Assembly (NCBI GenBank): GCA_963807975.1
Contig: CAWEDV010000002.1
Span: 441,460-505,459 of the forward strand
Origin: JAACFF01 sp963807975
GTDB lineage: Bacteria; Chloroflexota; Anaerolineae; Promineifilales; Promineifilaceae
Direction: 5' to 3'
Length of the DNA: 64,000 nt
The notes below the pieces were generated by a model that was given only the letters and a program-made list of their open reading frames with translations, did no database searches and had not been told where the DNA came from. This document shows, one piece after another, positions 7,321-17,002 of the stretch. The stretch's first letter is position 1. The number at the start of each line of letters is the position of its first letter. The position numbers and the translations under genes are program-made.

Positions 7321-10300
7321 TTATTGTGTCGCGAACGGCGTGGGAACGGGGGTCGCATTATAGATCAGCGGCCCGTTCGCAGTCGTCAGGGTTAGCATGG
7401 CACCATTGATGGTGTAGACGCTGGCGGTTTGCAACGCACCCAGATAAGCTAACTCCTGACTTGCCAATTCTGGTGTACAGACCATACCCGTCGCCGTGAT
7501 TGGGTCAATCGTAATGGCGTTGCTGTTCCCCGCAGCCAACGTGCTGGTGTAGCCAGCGTTGTAGGTATTACAACCAGCATGTCCAGACAGTGTGCCATTG
7601 GCAAAGGTCAACGAAATGGAACTGCCAGGAATCAAATTGCTCAAAATCCAATTTGTGCCGTCCAGAGTGGCATTGATGATGATGGGCATACTGGCGCTAT
7701 CACTTGAGCCAGCCACATCGGCCACTGTTACCGAGGGGTAATAGGTGCCAGGTTGGCTGTAGATGGTGGTGAAACTGTTGTCTGGCAATGCGCCTGTGTC
7801 GTTGCTGTCGCCTGATTGCCATTGGTAGCTGGCGATGGCGGACGTTCCCTGTTGGGAATTAGCCGCGCTGAATGTGACGGGCTCGCCAACGAAAGCCATC
7901 GCTGGCCCTTCGATAACGGCCGTTGGCGGCGTTACTTCTACAACGGCCGTTATCTGTACAGATTTCGTCGTTGTATTCGTTTGTCCGGCCTGATCGGTGA
8001 CGGTTAGGTTGACGGTGTAGGTTCCTGCCGTGTTGTAGCTGTACTGCACATTCGCACCATTCAACAAGGTGCCATCGCCCATATCCCAATCGTAGCGAAT
8101 GATGGGAGAGGAACCGGCTGCGGATTGTGAACCGTCAAATGAAATTGCCTGCCCAGTTTCGGCCAACTCTTCGCTGACAATAACGGCCGTTGGTTCAGCA
8201 ACCACAGGTGCAATCGAAGTGAAGTGAATCGGCTCGCCACTGGCAGTTAGAATCTGCATCGTTGTGTCGTTGACCGTGTAACTAACGGCCGTGGGCATCA
8301 GGCGCAAGAAGTTTGTCTCTTGTTGAGACAAGGCATCGCTGGTGCAAGCGGTACGAGTTGTGGTCAGTTCGCCAATCGTCAGACCATTGCCTTGCACGGC
8401 ATCATAAGCACCATTGTACTCATTACAGCCCGTGACTCCGTTCAACGAGACCCCATCGGGCGCGAAGAATGCGGTCGGCGCACTGCCCGCTACCGCGTCG
8501 AAAAGTTCGATAGTGACCATGTACCACGTTTTATTTTGCAGTTCGTGCGCTTGATCCAGAACGGGGGTGCTATTGTAAGTGAGAACGCCATTGGCGGTGG
8601 AGATGAGCAGTTGATCACCGGCGCGGTCAAACGCATACGCCTTGCTCAACCAGTCAAAATAGCCGCCTTCTTGATCCATAACGGCCGTTTCACATGCTTT
8701 AGCGGTCGTCGCCAATGGGCCAATTACAAGATTTTCAGCGATGGGGCCACTGTATCCATTACAACCGCCTGCCCCACTGATCGTTCCCGTTGTGCCGCCT
8801 TCGTCAATGACAAAATCGGCCGTGATTTCACTGCCAGAAAGGATGGGATTGTCGCCGATAGCCGACAGATACCAGAATGTGCCGTTTAATGGGGTCAAGT
8901 CGAGTGCGCCCTCTTCAACAGGCGGCTGGGTGGCAACAAAGTTCAAAACTTTCATGTCGTCCCCTTCGCCGTAAGGAATTTGCAGTATATTACCCAAAAT
9001 GCGGTAGCTGGTGGCTGCATTAAGACCCAAGAAAAACTGCTGTTCTACTTCAAAGTTGTTGCCCCAAGGACACTCTTCATTCTTTGTTTTAGCGGGCAGA
9101 TTGACTTTCAGTTCCGTCAAGTTGGCGGTGAAAGTGGCGTTGTAATCGTTGCAACCCGTTCCACCGACGACCGAGCCAGAGGGCAATGTGGGCGGGCGGT
9201 TGAACAGCGCGGTAAAGTCACTGCCTTCGATGGGTGGTTGCGGATTCGTGGCATCGCCCAAAGAAATGAGCTGCCAGAGCGTGCCTTCCAGCGGTTGGCG
9301 GTCGGCGGCGTACTGGATGTCGCCATTTTGGGTGCGAACCACGAGTTGATCACCGAAGATTTCGTAGCTTTCGGCCGTTTCCAGCGCGGCTAAATACGCT
9401 TGTTCTAATCCAGACAACGCTTCATCGGGGCAAGCCATCATCGTCATTGCCATGGGGCTGTTGACGGTCAGGAAATGGGTGGTGGGGACGCTGTTGTCGT
9501 GGCTGACGGTGTAGCCGCTGTTGTAACTGTTACAGCCTGTGTTACCACCAATCGTGCCTGCGTCAGTTGTGTCGCCAGATTCTAGCAGGGCTGTGATTTC
9601 TACGCCTTCGGGGACGGGTTGGTCAGCAACCATAATCGCTTGCCACAACACATTTTCTAAGGGCAAATTGAGGGCGGTGTAATTCAACACGCCGCCGTCA
9701 TACACGATTTGCATGTTGGCACCGAAGATTTCGTAGGTTTGGGCAGAGCCAAGTGCGCTCAAATAGATGCCTTCTTGTTCATTGCCAACTGGACAGGCCA
9801 GCGCTATGCTAGCCCCAAGTTCAAAGTTGATGTTGTTGCCATCCAATGTATAAGTAGCCATGTAGTTATTACAAGAGGCGTTGCCGTTGACGGTGCCGTT
9901 GGTGTCTGTTTCGGGGGTGAAAACGGCCGTTACGGATGTGCCATCTTCAACTGCTGTCGGAGCTTCTGGGTCGCCCATGGAAAGCAAGCGCCAGGTTGTG
10001 CCGGTTAACGGGACTTGGCCAGGGGCAAAGATCAATTTTTCTTCAAAGGACTGGCCGTTGCTGTAAGACAGCTCCAGACGACCTTCTTCGGTCAGAGTCC
10101 AGTTAGTGACGGTTTCTAACGCAGCAAAATAGGCCGCTTCGGCTTCCATCGTGCCTTCGCAGGCCATCATGGTGGCGCCGATAGGGCCGCTGATGGTCAG
10201 GCTGCCATCTTCGTTGGATTCGTAGCTGGTGAAGTAGTTATTACATCCACCAGAGCCACTGACCGTCGGTTCTACGCTGCTGAAAACGGCCGTTATCATT

Positions 10301-10587
10301 GTCCCTTCAGGAACAACGGTGGAGTTGGCGGCATCACCATAGCCGACGAGTACCCATTGTTGGTCGGCCACTTCACCCCAACTGGAGATGGGTTGGCTTG
10401 CTTCTGGGGCGTCTGCAACCGGCTGTTCTGCAACCGGTGTCTCTTCAGATTGTGTTGCCACCTCCGGTGCCGCTGTCGGTTCTTCAGGCACTGGGGTGGG
10501 TGTGGGGTCTTCCCCACCACACGAGATTAACAAGATTGCTAGGACGAGGATAAAAACTACCTTTATCCAATTGTTTTGATTCTTCAT
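7321..10587 (-). CDS. Giant lipoprotein with seven META (HslJ-like) repeats and two PKD domains
   Basis: A 1088-residue lipoprotein. The signal ends in the lipobox LISC, followed by a Pro/Thr/Glu/Ala-rich linker to about residue 70. Seven META-type repeats follow, each starting with a G/N-x-x-W-x-L-like strand and carrying a Cys-Asn-x-Tyr core (GGCNNYFTSYE, ASCNNYMATYT, TGCNSYNSGYT, TGCNDYNATFT, GGCNGYSGPI, TGCNEYNGAYD, AGCNTYNAGYT). Two PKD-like domains (with YDWDMGDGT and YQWQSGD) lie between repeats six and seven, roughly residues 800-975. Each META unit also keeps a second Cys, so intradomain disulphides are likely. Six AACGGCCGTT copies lie in the gene. The role is unknown; a surface adhesion or stress-protective role is inference. 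Confidence 0.88.
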   Translation of the reverse strand: MKNQNNWIKVVFILVLAILLISCGGEDPTPTPVPEEPTAAPEVATQSEETPVAEQPVADAPEASQPISSWGEVADQQWVLVGYGDAANSTVVPEGTMITAVFSSVEPTVSGSGGCNNYFTSYESNEDGSLTISGPIGATMMACEGTMEAEAAYFAALETVTNWTLTEEGRLELSYSNGQSFEEKLIFAPGQVPLTGTTWRLLSMGDPEAPTAVEDGTSVTAVFTPETDTNGTVNGNASCNNYMATYTLDGNNINFELGASIALACPVGNEQEGIYLSALGSAQTYEIFGANMQIVYDGGVLNYTALNLPLENVLWQAIMVADQPVPEGVEITALLESGDTTDAGTIGGNTGCNSYNSGYTVSHDNSVPTTHFLTVNSPMAMTMMACPDEALSGLEQAYLAALETAESYEIFGDQLVVRTQNGDIQYAADRQPLEGTLWQLISLGDATNPQPPIEGSDFTALFNRPPTLPSGSVVGGTGCNDYNATFTANLTELKVNLPAKTKNEECPWGNNFEVEQQFFLGLNAATSYRILGNILQIPYGEGDDMKVLNFVATQPPVEEGALDLTPLNGTFWYLSAIGDNPILSGSEITADFVIDEGGTTGTISGAGGCNGYSGPIAENLVIGPLATTAKACETAVMDQEGGYFDWLSKAYAFDRAGDQLLISTANGVLTYNSTPVLDQAHELQNKTWYMVTIELFDAVAGSAPTAFFAPDGVSLNGVTGCNEYNGAYDAVQGNGLTIGELTTTRTACTSDALSQQETNFLRLMPTAVSYTVNDTTMQILTASGEPIHFTSIAPVVAEPTAVIVSEELAETGQAISFDGSQSAAGSSPIIRYDWDMGDGTLLNGANVQYSYNTAGTYTVNLTVTDQAGQTNTTTKSVQITAVVEVTPPTAVIEGPAMAFVGEPVTFSAANSQQGTSAIASYQWQSGDSNDTGALPDNSFTTIYSQPGTYYPSVTVADVAGSSDSASMPIIINATLDGTNWILSNLIPGSSISLTFANGTLSGHAGCNTYNAGYTSTLAAGNSNAITIDPITATGMVCTPELASQELAYLGALQTASVYTINGAMLTLTTANGPLIYNATPVPTPFATQ

Positions 10588-10809
10588 TGTATTCTCCTTA
10601 ACCCTCTAAGATGATTTTTTCACGTAACCGTACAACTAGACGAGGGCTGAGCCTGTATAGATACTTTTTCACAACACCTGGTTTCTACAGGTCTATTTAG
10701 GTAATCGGCAAGAAGTTTTCAGAATTAATTGACGTGAAGCCTTGCCGATTCCTTCAAGGAAACCGCAGATTTTAGCGTTACGGTTGTCCGAATACTTTCT
10801 GCGATTCAC

Positions 10810-11085
10810 CTAAACGTCTAATTCCCGAAATGCAGGCGTACATTGAACGGATAAAATGGGAAAGCCTAAGCCATATAAGCTGTTGAGCACACCAAACAAG
10901 GCTGCCTGATCGACCATCTCACCTTGCAGCGCGGTAATGGACGCCCCGCCAGTGGCGGCTTTGTGTTGAATAGCCATACCACCAAGACGGTTAGACCAGT
11001 TATCGTCCAGGTAACCTCGTATTTTTATGTGATAAACCGCTGGGGTACCCAAATTGAATTGAGACCAATCCTGATTTTCTGGCAT
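10810..11085 (-). CDS. Small conserved protein partnered with MalT-type regulator (copy 1)
   Basis: A 91-residue protein with the layout YHIKIRGYLDDNWSNRLGG, a middle region ending in LQGEMVDQAALFGVLNSL, and a final beta strand (GFPILSVQC). It is clearly paralogous to 51677-51919, and both lie just downstream of a large MalT-like regulator. Similar small proteins with a VDQAALHG-type motif are common in Chloroflexota and Actinobacteria; I know of no assigned function. It lacks a signal or membrane segment and is probably cytoplasmic. An ATP- or ligand-sensing partner role would be inference. Confidence 0.7.
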   Translation of the reverse strand: MPENQDWSQFNLGTPAVYHIKIRGYLDDNWSNRLGGMAIQHKAATGGASITALQGEMVDQAALFGVLNSLYGLGFPILSVQCTPAFRELDV

Positions 11086-11097
11086 AAAACACTCCCC

Positions 11098-11127
11098 GCT
11101 TGAGCTTTATTTTGTTTTGACTCAAGC
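11098..11127. repeat. Short inverted repeat between regulator and partner gene
   Basis: GCTTGAG (11098-11104) and CTCAAGC (11121-11127) form a 7-bp stem separated by 16 T-rich bases. It lies in the 123-bp gap between the MalT-like regulator and its small partner gene. It could be an operator or weak attenuator. The second regulator/partner pair has a stronger inverted repeat in the matching gap (52020-52051). Confidence 0.4.
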
Positions 11128-11208
11128 AGTATGCGTAGAATGCCACAGGGGGTGATTCTTACATCACCAAAACATGGGGGATTATTGGGTATAAATCGGG
11201 GGAGATGG

Positions 11209-13911
11209 TTAATCAGGCGTGACTAAACCGAGTTCTATGGCGCAGTCAGCTGCTTGACGACGATTGTTGACGTTGAGTTTGCTATAGATATTTTTGATAT
11301 GGGAGTGGACGGTATGGGGGGAAATCAATAATTCTTGCGCGATTTCTCTGTATGTTTGACGCTGAGTTAGAAGTGTCAAAATATCCAGTTCACGATTCGT
11401 GAGTGGTTCGGGCAGTGGTTGCAGGTCATTATTCTCTTGAAGGGAAGCCAGTTGATTGGTTGCTGGGGTAAGAGCCGTCAGGATGCGCGTTTTAAACGCA
11501 ACTAATTCAGGCTCTGGTGCCGGTAGCTTGTCTAATAGTTGGCCGATGGCTTGCCCCAGATTGATAAAGGGGCGAATGATGCTGCCGGGGAGAGCCAGCG
11601 TCAACGCTTCTTCAAGCGTAGTCATGGACAGTGCTTCGTTTCCATCCGCCTGATACATGACAGCTTGCAACGCCAGCGTATCGATCATAAAGATGGCATT
11701 ATGGGTGAATTCGAGGAATGTTTTTATTTCTACCAGCAAGTCGGCTGCTTTTTTGCGGCTGTCTGACGTGTTTTCAGCCAGCCATATATTGACCAGCGTG
11801 AACTGAGGCGCATAAAAGTGATACATCGGTAAGAGCGGGGGAGGAGAATCAAATTGGGCCGCCCACTGCAAGGCAATGCTCAACTGCCCTTGCTGTAACG
11901 CCAATTCTGCCTGAAAGGCCTTCATGAGCAGCAATAATTGGGGGTTGCCGGTGGCGAGGAAGAAAGCGAGCGCAGCCTCGACGACATCGCGCGCTTCTTG
12001 TTCTTGTCCCCGGGCTTGGTAGATGAGGGCCAGACCACAACTGCTGGGGACAAAATTTTCTCCGTATGTACTATACGGCCGTTTATGAACAAAGGTAAAA
12101 TGTTCTTCAGCGGTAGAAAAATCATTTTGCAGGTAAGCCACTGTGCCCAAATGGTTATGGGCATAGCCTATCATTTCGGATGCACCCTCATCTTGGCATA
12201 AGGTAAGTGCTTGTGTCGCATTTTGTTTCATGCTGACTGTGTCGGCGGCGATAAATTCTACAACGCCAGAAGTGACCAATGTAATTGCTTTGAACTGGTT
12301 GCTTTGTTCAGATTCTTCAACGAAATTGCTGAACATGGTAGCATAAGCATTGCGTAAATCACCAGCCATTTGTTGGGCGAGAGCCAGCATCAAACGGGCA
12401 AGGATACGTACCCCCCATAATTCTGGTGCTATTTGGGTGAGGGATTGCTCTGCCTGAGTGCGGATACTGTCGATATCCACAGTGAAGTAGGAGAGAATGC
12501 TGAGCAGGACGTTGATTTCTCCCATGAGATGGGTTTCGTTTTCGGGGTCTACGGCCGTTTCATCAAGAAGCTGCGTTAATTGGGCGAGAAGGATAGGAAC
12601 TCTTGTGAGCTGGCCTTGGTGATAACAAAGCCACGTTTCAGCTATCAGCAAATCGGGAGAGTTATCAATAACAGCTCGGGGAAAGCGGCGTATCAACTGC
12701 TGTAACCTTTGCCATTCTGTTGCATTCATCAACCGGTATCGTGCCTGCGCTACGATTTGGATGGCCTGTTGGGTGTTATTGGCAGATAAGGCATGTTCCA
12801 GGGCTTCTTCGATGAAGCCTTGTTGTGCCAACCAGTCGCTGGCCTGAATATGGAGTTGGTTGATTTGGGTGTCAGTAACGGCCGTTCTCAGTTGTTGTTG
12901 CAGTAAATCTTGAAATAGGTGGTGGTAGCGGAACCATTCGTTCTGATGATCCAGGGGAATGAGGAACATGTTTTTCTGGTAGAGTTGTTCCAAAATTTTC
13001 TGACTGCTGGTTTGCTGTTCAAGAGCGGTTGACTTTAGCAAGGCATCGCAGAGTGGCGCACAGAAACGGTCGAGCAAGCTGGTCGCCAAAAGAAAAGTCT
13101 TCACGGGTTGGGGCTGCTGTGCCAGCACCTCACTCACCAGATAGCTCATGATGTATTGGTTTGCGCCTTGATATGTTTCCAGCAACCGCGCCTGATTTGC
13201 TGGGTTGCGTAAGGCTAATGCCGCCAGGCGCAGCCCTACGACCCAGCCTTCAGTATAGTGAAACAATTGATGAACCAACTCCGGTGAGTCATCCTGACGC
13301 AGTTGTCGGTTCAAATACTGCTGTGCTTCTGCTTCATTGAAACGCAGGTCGGCTAATCTTATTTCCGTGACCTGATTTTTGGCACGCAGGTTGACAATAT
13401 CCAGCGGCGGGTCTTGGCGGGTGATGAGCACCAGGTGCATGTTCGCAGATTGATACTGAATGCAGGTATCGATCAGTTGATGAATGTCTGGATTATGGAT
13501 TAAGTGATAATCGTCCAAAAAAAGGAGAAAAGGCCGCGACACTGCAATCGTTTCATTGACCAAACTCGTTGCCAATACATCCACAGGCGGCAGTTGCAGA
13601 CCGTTGAGCATAGTTGTTGTATTTTGGTAGGTATCTGGAAGGATTGTTTGAATGGAAGTGACTACGTAGCTGAGAAAAACACCGAGATCATTGTCGTTTT
13701 TGTCCAGAGAGAGCCAGACAACAGGGCGGTCACATATTTTTTGCCAGATGCCAGCCAGGACGGATTTTCCATAGCCAGCGGGCGCGGAGATGAGGGTGAG
13801 TTTGCGGAGACGGCCGTTTTCCAACTGCTGAATCAGATGTGGGCGTGGAAGGATATCCGAGCTGAGGGTTGGCGGTTTGAGTTTGGTTTGAATGAGGCTT
13901 TTTGCCTGCAT
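11209..13911 (-). CDS. MalT-type LuxR transcriptional regulator (STAND ATPase)
   Basis: A 900-residue regulator. The N-terminal NTPase domain has a Walker A motif APAGYGKSV near residue 45 and a Walker B-like LLFLDDYHLI near residue 135. A winged-helix and arm region follows, then helical repeats of TPR type over about residues 380-800. The C-terminal LuxR helix-turn-helix (LTNRELDILTLLTQRQTYRE, then SPHTVHSHIKNIYSKL) occupies the last 65 residues. The architecture is that of MalT, which is activated by binding ATP and a small ligand. It is intact, unlike its paralogue at 52106. The small gene at 10810 follows it and is probably co-transcribed. Confidence 0.92.
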   Translation of the reverse strand: MQAKSLIQTKLKPPTLSSDILPRPHLIQQLENGRLRKLTLISAPAGYGKSVLAGIWQKICDRPVVWLSLDKNDNDLGVFLSYVVTSIQTILPDTYQNTTTMLNGLQLPPVDVLATSLVNETIAVSRPFLLFLDDYHLIHNPDIHQLIDTCIQYQSANMHLVLITRQDPPLDIVNLRAKNQVTEIRLADLRFNEAEAQQYLNRQLRQDDSPELVHQLFHYTEGWVVGLRLAALALRNPANQARLLETYQGANQYIMSYLVSEVLAQQPQPVKTFLLATSLLDRFCAPLCDALLKSTALEQQTSSQKILEQLYQKNMFLIPLDHQNEWFRYHHLFQDLLQQQLRTAVTDTQINQLHIQASDWLAQQGFIEEALEHALSANNTQQAIQIVAQARYRLMNATEWQRLQQLIRRFPRAVIDNSPDLLIAETWLCYHQGQLTRVPILLAQLTQLLDETAVDPENETHLMGEINVLLSILSYFTVDIDSIRTQAEQSLTQIAPELWGVRILARLMLALAQQMAGDLRNAYATMFSNFVEESEQSNQFKAITLVTSGVVEFIAADTVSMKQNATQALTLCQDEGASEMIGYAHNHLGTVAYLQNDFSTAEEHFTFVHKRPYSTYGENFVPSSCGLALIYQARGQEQEARDVVEAALAFFLATGNPQLLLLMKAFQAELALQQGQLSIALQWAAQFDSPPPLLPMYHFYAPQFTLVNIWLAENTSDSRKKAADLLVEIKTFLEFTHNAIFMIDTLALQAVMYQADGNEALSMTTLEEALTLALPGSIIRPFINLGQAIGQLLDKLPAPEPELVAFKTRILTALTPATNQLASLQENNDLQPLPEPLTNRELDILTLLTQRQTYREIAQELLISPHTVHSHIKNIYSKLNVNNRRQAADCAIELGLVTPD

Positions 13912-14279
13912 AAATAATTATTTCCCTATACTATCCTAACTCCCGCGAGAATTATCCCAAGGAATAATAAATTTGCAGGAACCTATGTTTGCTTATGGGG
14001 TGGCCATGGGTTGACTCCTCGATAACGGTCGTTTGAGTGTGCCAGGATGTTAATTAGGAGATATATAAGAGAAACGGCCGTTGCCGGTAGTACTCTTTGA
14101 AACGATGGATAATTCGCATCTTCTCATTTTGGTTTGATTTCAATGAAGTAATCTAGCTGAATGGGTAAAACCCTTGCTTTCTATCCTCAATCTTACCGGA
14201 TCAGCTAATGAAGATCAATTTGACATTCCTAGAAATCGTTCCTTTTATTAACGCTCCCCCACTTTCAAACGGTATTGAC
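13912..14279. other. Intergenic region upstream of regulator, flanking an IS
   Basis: This 368-bp stretch lies between the start of the MalT-like regulator and the left end of the insertion sequence. It contains one AACGGCCGTT copy at 14073-14082, followed closely by GCCGG. No convincing gene is visible on either strand. The promoter of the regulator should be here but I cannot place it securely. Confidence 0.5.
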
Positions 14280-15749
14280 CCGTACCCTGCAAAAACTTCA
14301 TCCAGCCTGAAATCTGCCCTCAGAATATGAGACCAACTTCCCCTATTTGCACCCCTTGTTAGAATCACGCCTCATTTTTCTGTTTGAGGTCTGGTTCACA
14401 TGTTTTGGTCTATCGTTGCTCTTGTCTTCTCGGTTCTATTGGATCTGTTTCGTCTCGGCCGTCTATCCAAACGAGAAAAGGATCTTGAGATTCTGATTCT
14501 TCGGCACCAACTCGACATCTTGGAACGTAAACGTACTCATCCCATTAAGGTCTCGAATGCTGAAAAACTCACGTTGGTTGTTCTGACCAACAAGCTGAAG
14601 AATCTAGGCGATCGCTCTGCTAGCCAACTCCGGAATGTCGTTCGCATCTTTCAACCAGAAACTGTTCTCAAGTGGCATCGTGAATTGGTGCGGCGTAAAT
14701 GGACACAAGACCATCCAAACAAAGGCGGCCGTCCCAGGATCGATCACAAGCTTAAAGCATTGATCGTGCGTCTGGCTAGGGAAAATCCAAGATGGGGATA
14801 CGGCAAGATTGAAGGTGAATTAATCAAGCTGGGTGTCAGGCTGTCCCAAACAACCATTCGTAATGTTCTGGACCGCAATGGTATTCTCCCCGCCCCTGTT
14901 CGTTTTGGCTCGATAGGCTGGCGACGACTTATGAAGCATTACAAAGAGCAGATCATTGCCTGTGATTTCTTCACAATCGAGACTTTCTGGTTGAAGACTC
15001 TATATGTTTTCTTCTTCATTGAACTAGGTTCGCGGCGTGTTCACCTTGCCGGCATCACTGCCAATCCCGATTCGGCCTGGGTAACCCAGCAAGCCAGACA
15101 GCTCGTCTGGAATCTTGAGGATAGTGATACTGACCTCAAGTTCCTAATTCATGATCGAGATAGCAAGTTTACGAACGCCTTTGACAATGTGTTCAAGTCG
15201 GCAGACCTCCATGTTAATCACACACCACTTCGGGCGCCGGATGCCAGCGCACACGCTTAACGCTGGGTGCGAACGGTGCGTGAGGAATGTCTCGACCACT
15301 TGTTGATTATGAACCAGTCGCACTTGAAGCGTGTTCTGGATAGTTACATCAGTTACCACGAGACATCACGACCGCACCAGGGTCTAGATCAACAAACCCC
15401 AGTTCCAAGGAAATCTGTCCCCTACTCCGGGCAAGTCAGGAAACGCGAAGTGTTGGGCGGAATCATCAACGACTATTACTGCGCTCCCCAGCACTTCTCC
15501 AGTCCGTTGCACTAAAATCCTTCTAGTCAATCGAATACCGATTATAGCGGCAAGACATTGTTACTATATGGGCAGCAATTTACACCACATCACAGCGCAT
15601 TCTCCTGCAGTTTTCACCAAAAAACGCTAAACATAACCCGTTTCACGCCCAGAACTCGTGCCTTATATTGCAAACCACTCCAAGGTTCTGTAGTAAAGCA
15701 GATGAAATTATCGCTGGATTTATCGAGATGAGGTATTTGCAGGGTACGC
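14280..15749 (+). mobile_element. IS3-like insertion sequence with inverted repeats and 3-bp duplication
   Basis: The element is bounded by inverted repeats. The left end reads CGTACCCTGCAAAAACTTCA from 14281, continuing to 14302. The right end at 15727-15748 is its complement with two mismatches. Flanking GAC at 14277-14279 and 15750-15752 looks like a 3-bp target duplication, within the range known for IS3-like elements. The element is about 1470 bp and carries one transposase frame. It interrupts a very short gene on the minus strand. It is the only plus-strand gene unit in the window, consistent with later insertion. Confidence 0.85.
14400..15515 (+). pseudogene. DDE (rve-type) transposase with nonsense codon at the catalytic Glu
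   Basis: The N-terminal part has a membrane-like stretch, a helix-turn-helix region (GRPRIDHKLKALIVRLAREN) and an integrase core. The first catalytic Asp is in IIACDFF and the second in LIHDRDSKF. In relatives the third residue, Glu, falls in a sequence like A-x-AERWVR. Here the codon is TAA (15256-15260 region) followed in frame by RWVRTVREECLDH, so a single G-to-T change (GAA to TAA) would explain the stop. The frame then continues to 15515 with the usual C-terminal motif SYHETSRPHQGL. The protein should be inactive unless the stop is read through. Confidence 0.85.
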
Positions 15750-15752
15750 GAC

Positions 15753-15875
15753 AATCTTCAAGTCGGGGGTCGTGTTCCAAAAGATCCGCGTGCAGACATT
15801 CACAATGCGAAACAAGATCATGCCAACAATCGAAAAGAAAGTGAGACGCCCTACAAATCTAGTAACTATTCTCAT
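15753..15875 (-). pseudogene. Short membrane-peptide gene interrupted by the insertion sequence
   Basis: A frame with a GGGAGA ribosome site starts at 15875 and encodes MRIVTRFVGRLTFFSIVGMI and further residues with one hydrophobic segment, then runs into the right end of the IS. If the IS and one target copy are removed, the frame continues only four codons (Asn-Thr-Val-stop) on the left side, giving a peptide of about 45 residues. It lies about 50 bp downstream of the pentaheme cytochrome gene and could be a small accessory protein. Its reality is uncertain because it is so short. Confidence 0.4.
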
Positions 15876-15926
15876 GCGTTTATCTCCCACTATTATGTTT
15901 AAGTTTGCTAGATTGTTTTATATTGA

Positions 15927-16967
15927 TCAATCAGGACGGGTCATCCCAAAAGTCCCAAATCCCAGATCTTCCATACTATCTATCAAGAGCTGGATTAGGT
16001 ACTTACCATTATGAGCATATCCTCCCTGGCTTGATATGCTGTATTGGTAATTGTAAGCAGCTTTCAATAGCTGGGGCGTCCAGGTTGAATAGGCTTCTCC
16101 GTCTTTGTCTTGGAATTGACCGTCAACAAAATCAATTGCATCCACACCCTCGGTAGCGAGGGCATAAATTTTCATGCCGGTTAAGAGCCTGTTCTGCAAC
16201 GTTTCAATCTCGGCACTTAACCCTTCATTCGTATCGCCATCACCATCATAGTCGCTGCGGCTGGTACGAATACCGTTTAAATCATCAACTGATCGGACGC
16301 CTAAATGACAAACGCTGCACTGCTGTGGATCTATCTGCAAGGTGTGCACATCATGACATTCAACACAGGTCTCAAACTGCAAAACATGGGTATTGAAACC
16401 AACATATGACTTACCCGGATATTCATAACCCCCTTGGGCTTCAGTACCGTACTGGGTCGGCCCGACGGGGTTGTTGTGAAGCCGGGGTAAGCTCAAATCG
16501 GCACTCACCTGGTTCGGTTCCAAATCTACAGCGGCCAAGGCTTCATTTACACTGACGATGGAAGCCCTTCCCTGATGACATTCGAGACAATTCGCATTAT
16601 GCCCTAAGTTGGTGAGTTCTTGACCAGAGGGCATGACTGCTTCTGTTTTATCCCGGGTGAACTCGCTGTGGCAGACATCACATTTTACCGATTGATCGGT
16701 AGATACTGGTTGCGAAACTTCTCCAAGCGTGCCGCCATCAGCTCCATGGAATTCCAGGTAACCGGGCGTTGTATGGCATTTTGCGCATCGCTCTGAAACT
16801 TCATCTTCAAAGTGTTCCGAATTATCAATGGCGTGGGCTGACGTTTCCCAGGCCTCCTCATGTTTTTCTTCCGAGGCCTGTGCCACAGCGCAGGCGACCA
16901 GGCCCATGCTGAACAAAATAAGAATGATGGGCAAAGTAAGGCGATGATGGTTCTGGAATCTGATCAT
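15927..16967 (-). CDS. Pentaheme cytochrome c lipoprotein
   Basis: A 346-residue exported protein with the lipobox LVAC near residue 26. Five haem-binding CXXCH motifs are present: CAKCH, CDVCH, CLECH, CVECH and CSVCH, all within residues 55-235. Additional His residues could serve as sixth ligands. After the haem region a DYDGDGDTNEG loop resembles a calcium-binding EF-hand or dockerin loop. A GGAGGG ribosome site precedes the start. It probably carries electrons outside the cytoplasmic membrane. Neighbours are an SDR oxidoreductase upstream and an IS downstream, so its redox partner is not obvious here. Confidence 0.87.
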   Translation of the reverse strand: MIRFQNHHRLTLPIILILFSMGLVACAVAQASEEKHEEAWETSAHAIDNSEHFEDEVSERCAKCHTTPGYLEFHGADGGTLGEVSQPVSTDQSVKCDVCHSEFTRDKTEAVMPSGQELTNLGHNANCLECHQGRASIVSVNEALAAVDLEPNQVSADLSLPRLHNNPVGPTQYGTEAQGGYEYPGKSYVGFNTHVLQFETCVECHDVHTLQIDPQQCSVCHLGVRSVDDLNGIRTSRSDYDGDGDTNEGLSAEIETLQNRLLTGMKIYALATEGVDAIDFVDGQFQDKDGEAYSTWTPQLLKAAYNYQYSISSQGGYAHNGKYLIQLLIDSMEDLGFGTFGMTRPD

Positions 16968-17002
16968 GAAATATCCCTCCGGGCAGTATTTAAAATGCAG
17001 AA

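Noticed and set aside
8320..8889. Plus-strand open frame of 189 codons opposite the META lipoprotein
   Set aside because: It lies wholly within a strongly supported minus-strand gene, has Arg/Gly-rich composition typical of antisense frames and no ribosome site.
7911..10294. CRISPR array suggested by repeated AACGGCCGTT in the META gene
   Set aside because: Spacing is irregular, copies lie inside a continuous coding frame, and the repeat is too short for a CRISPR repeat.
15258..15260. Programmed readthrough or selenocysteine-like recoding of the transposase stop
   Set aside because: The codon is TAA, no recoding structure is evident, and a one-base mutation of GAA explains it more simply.
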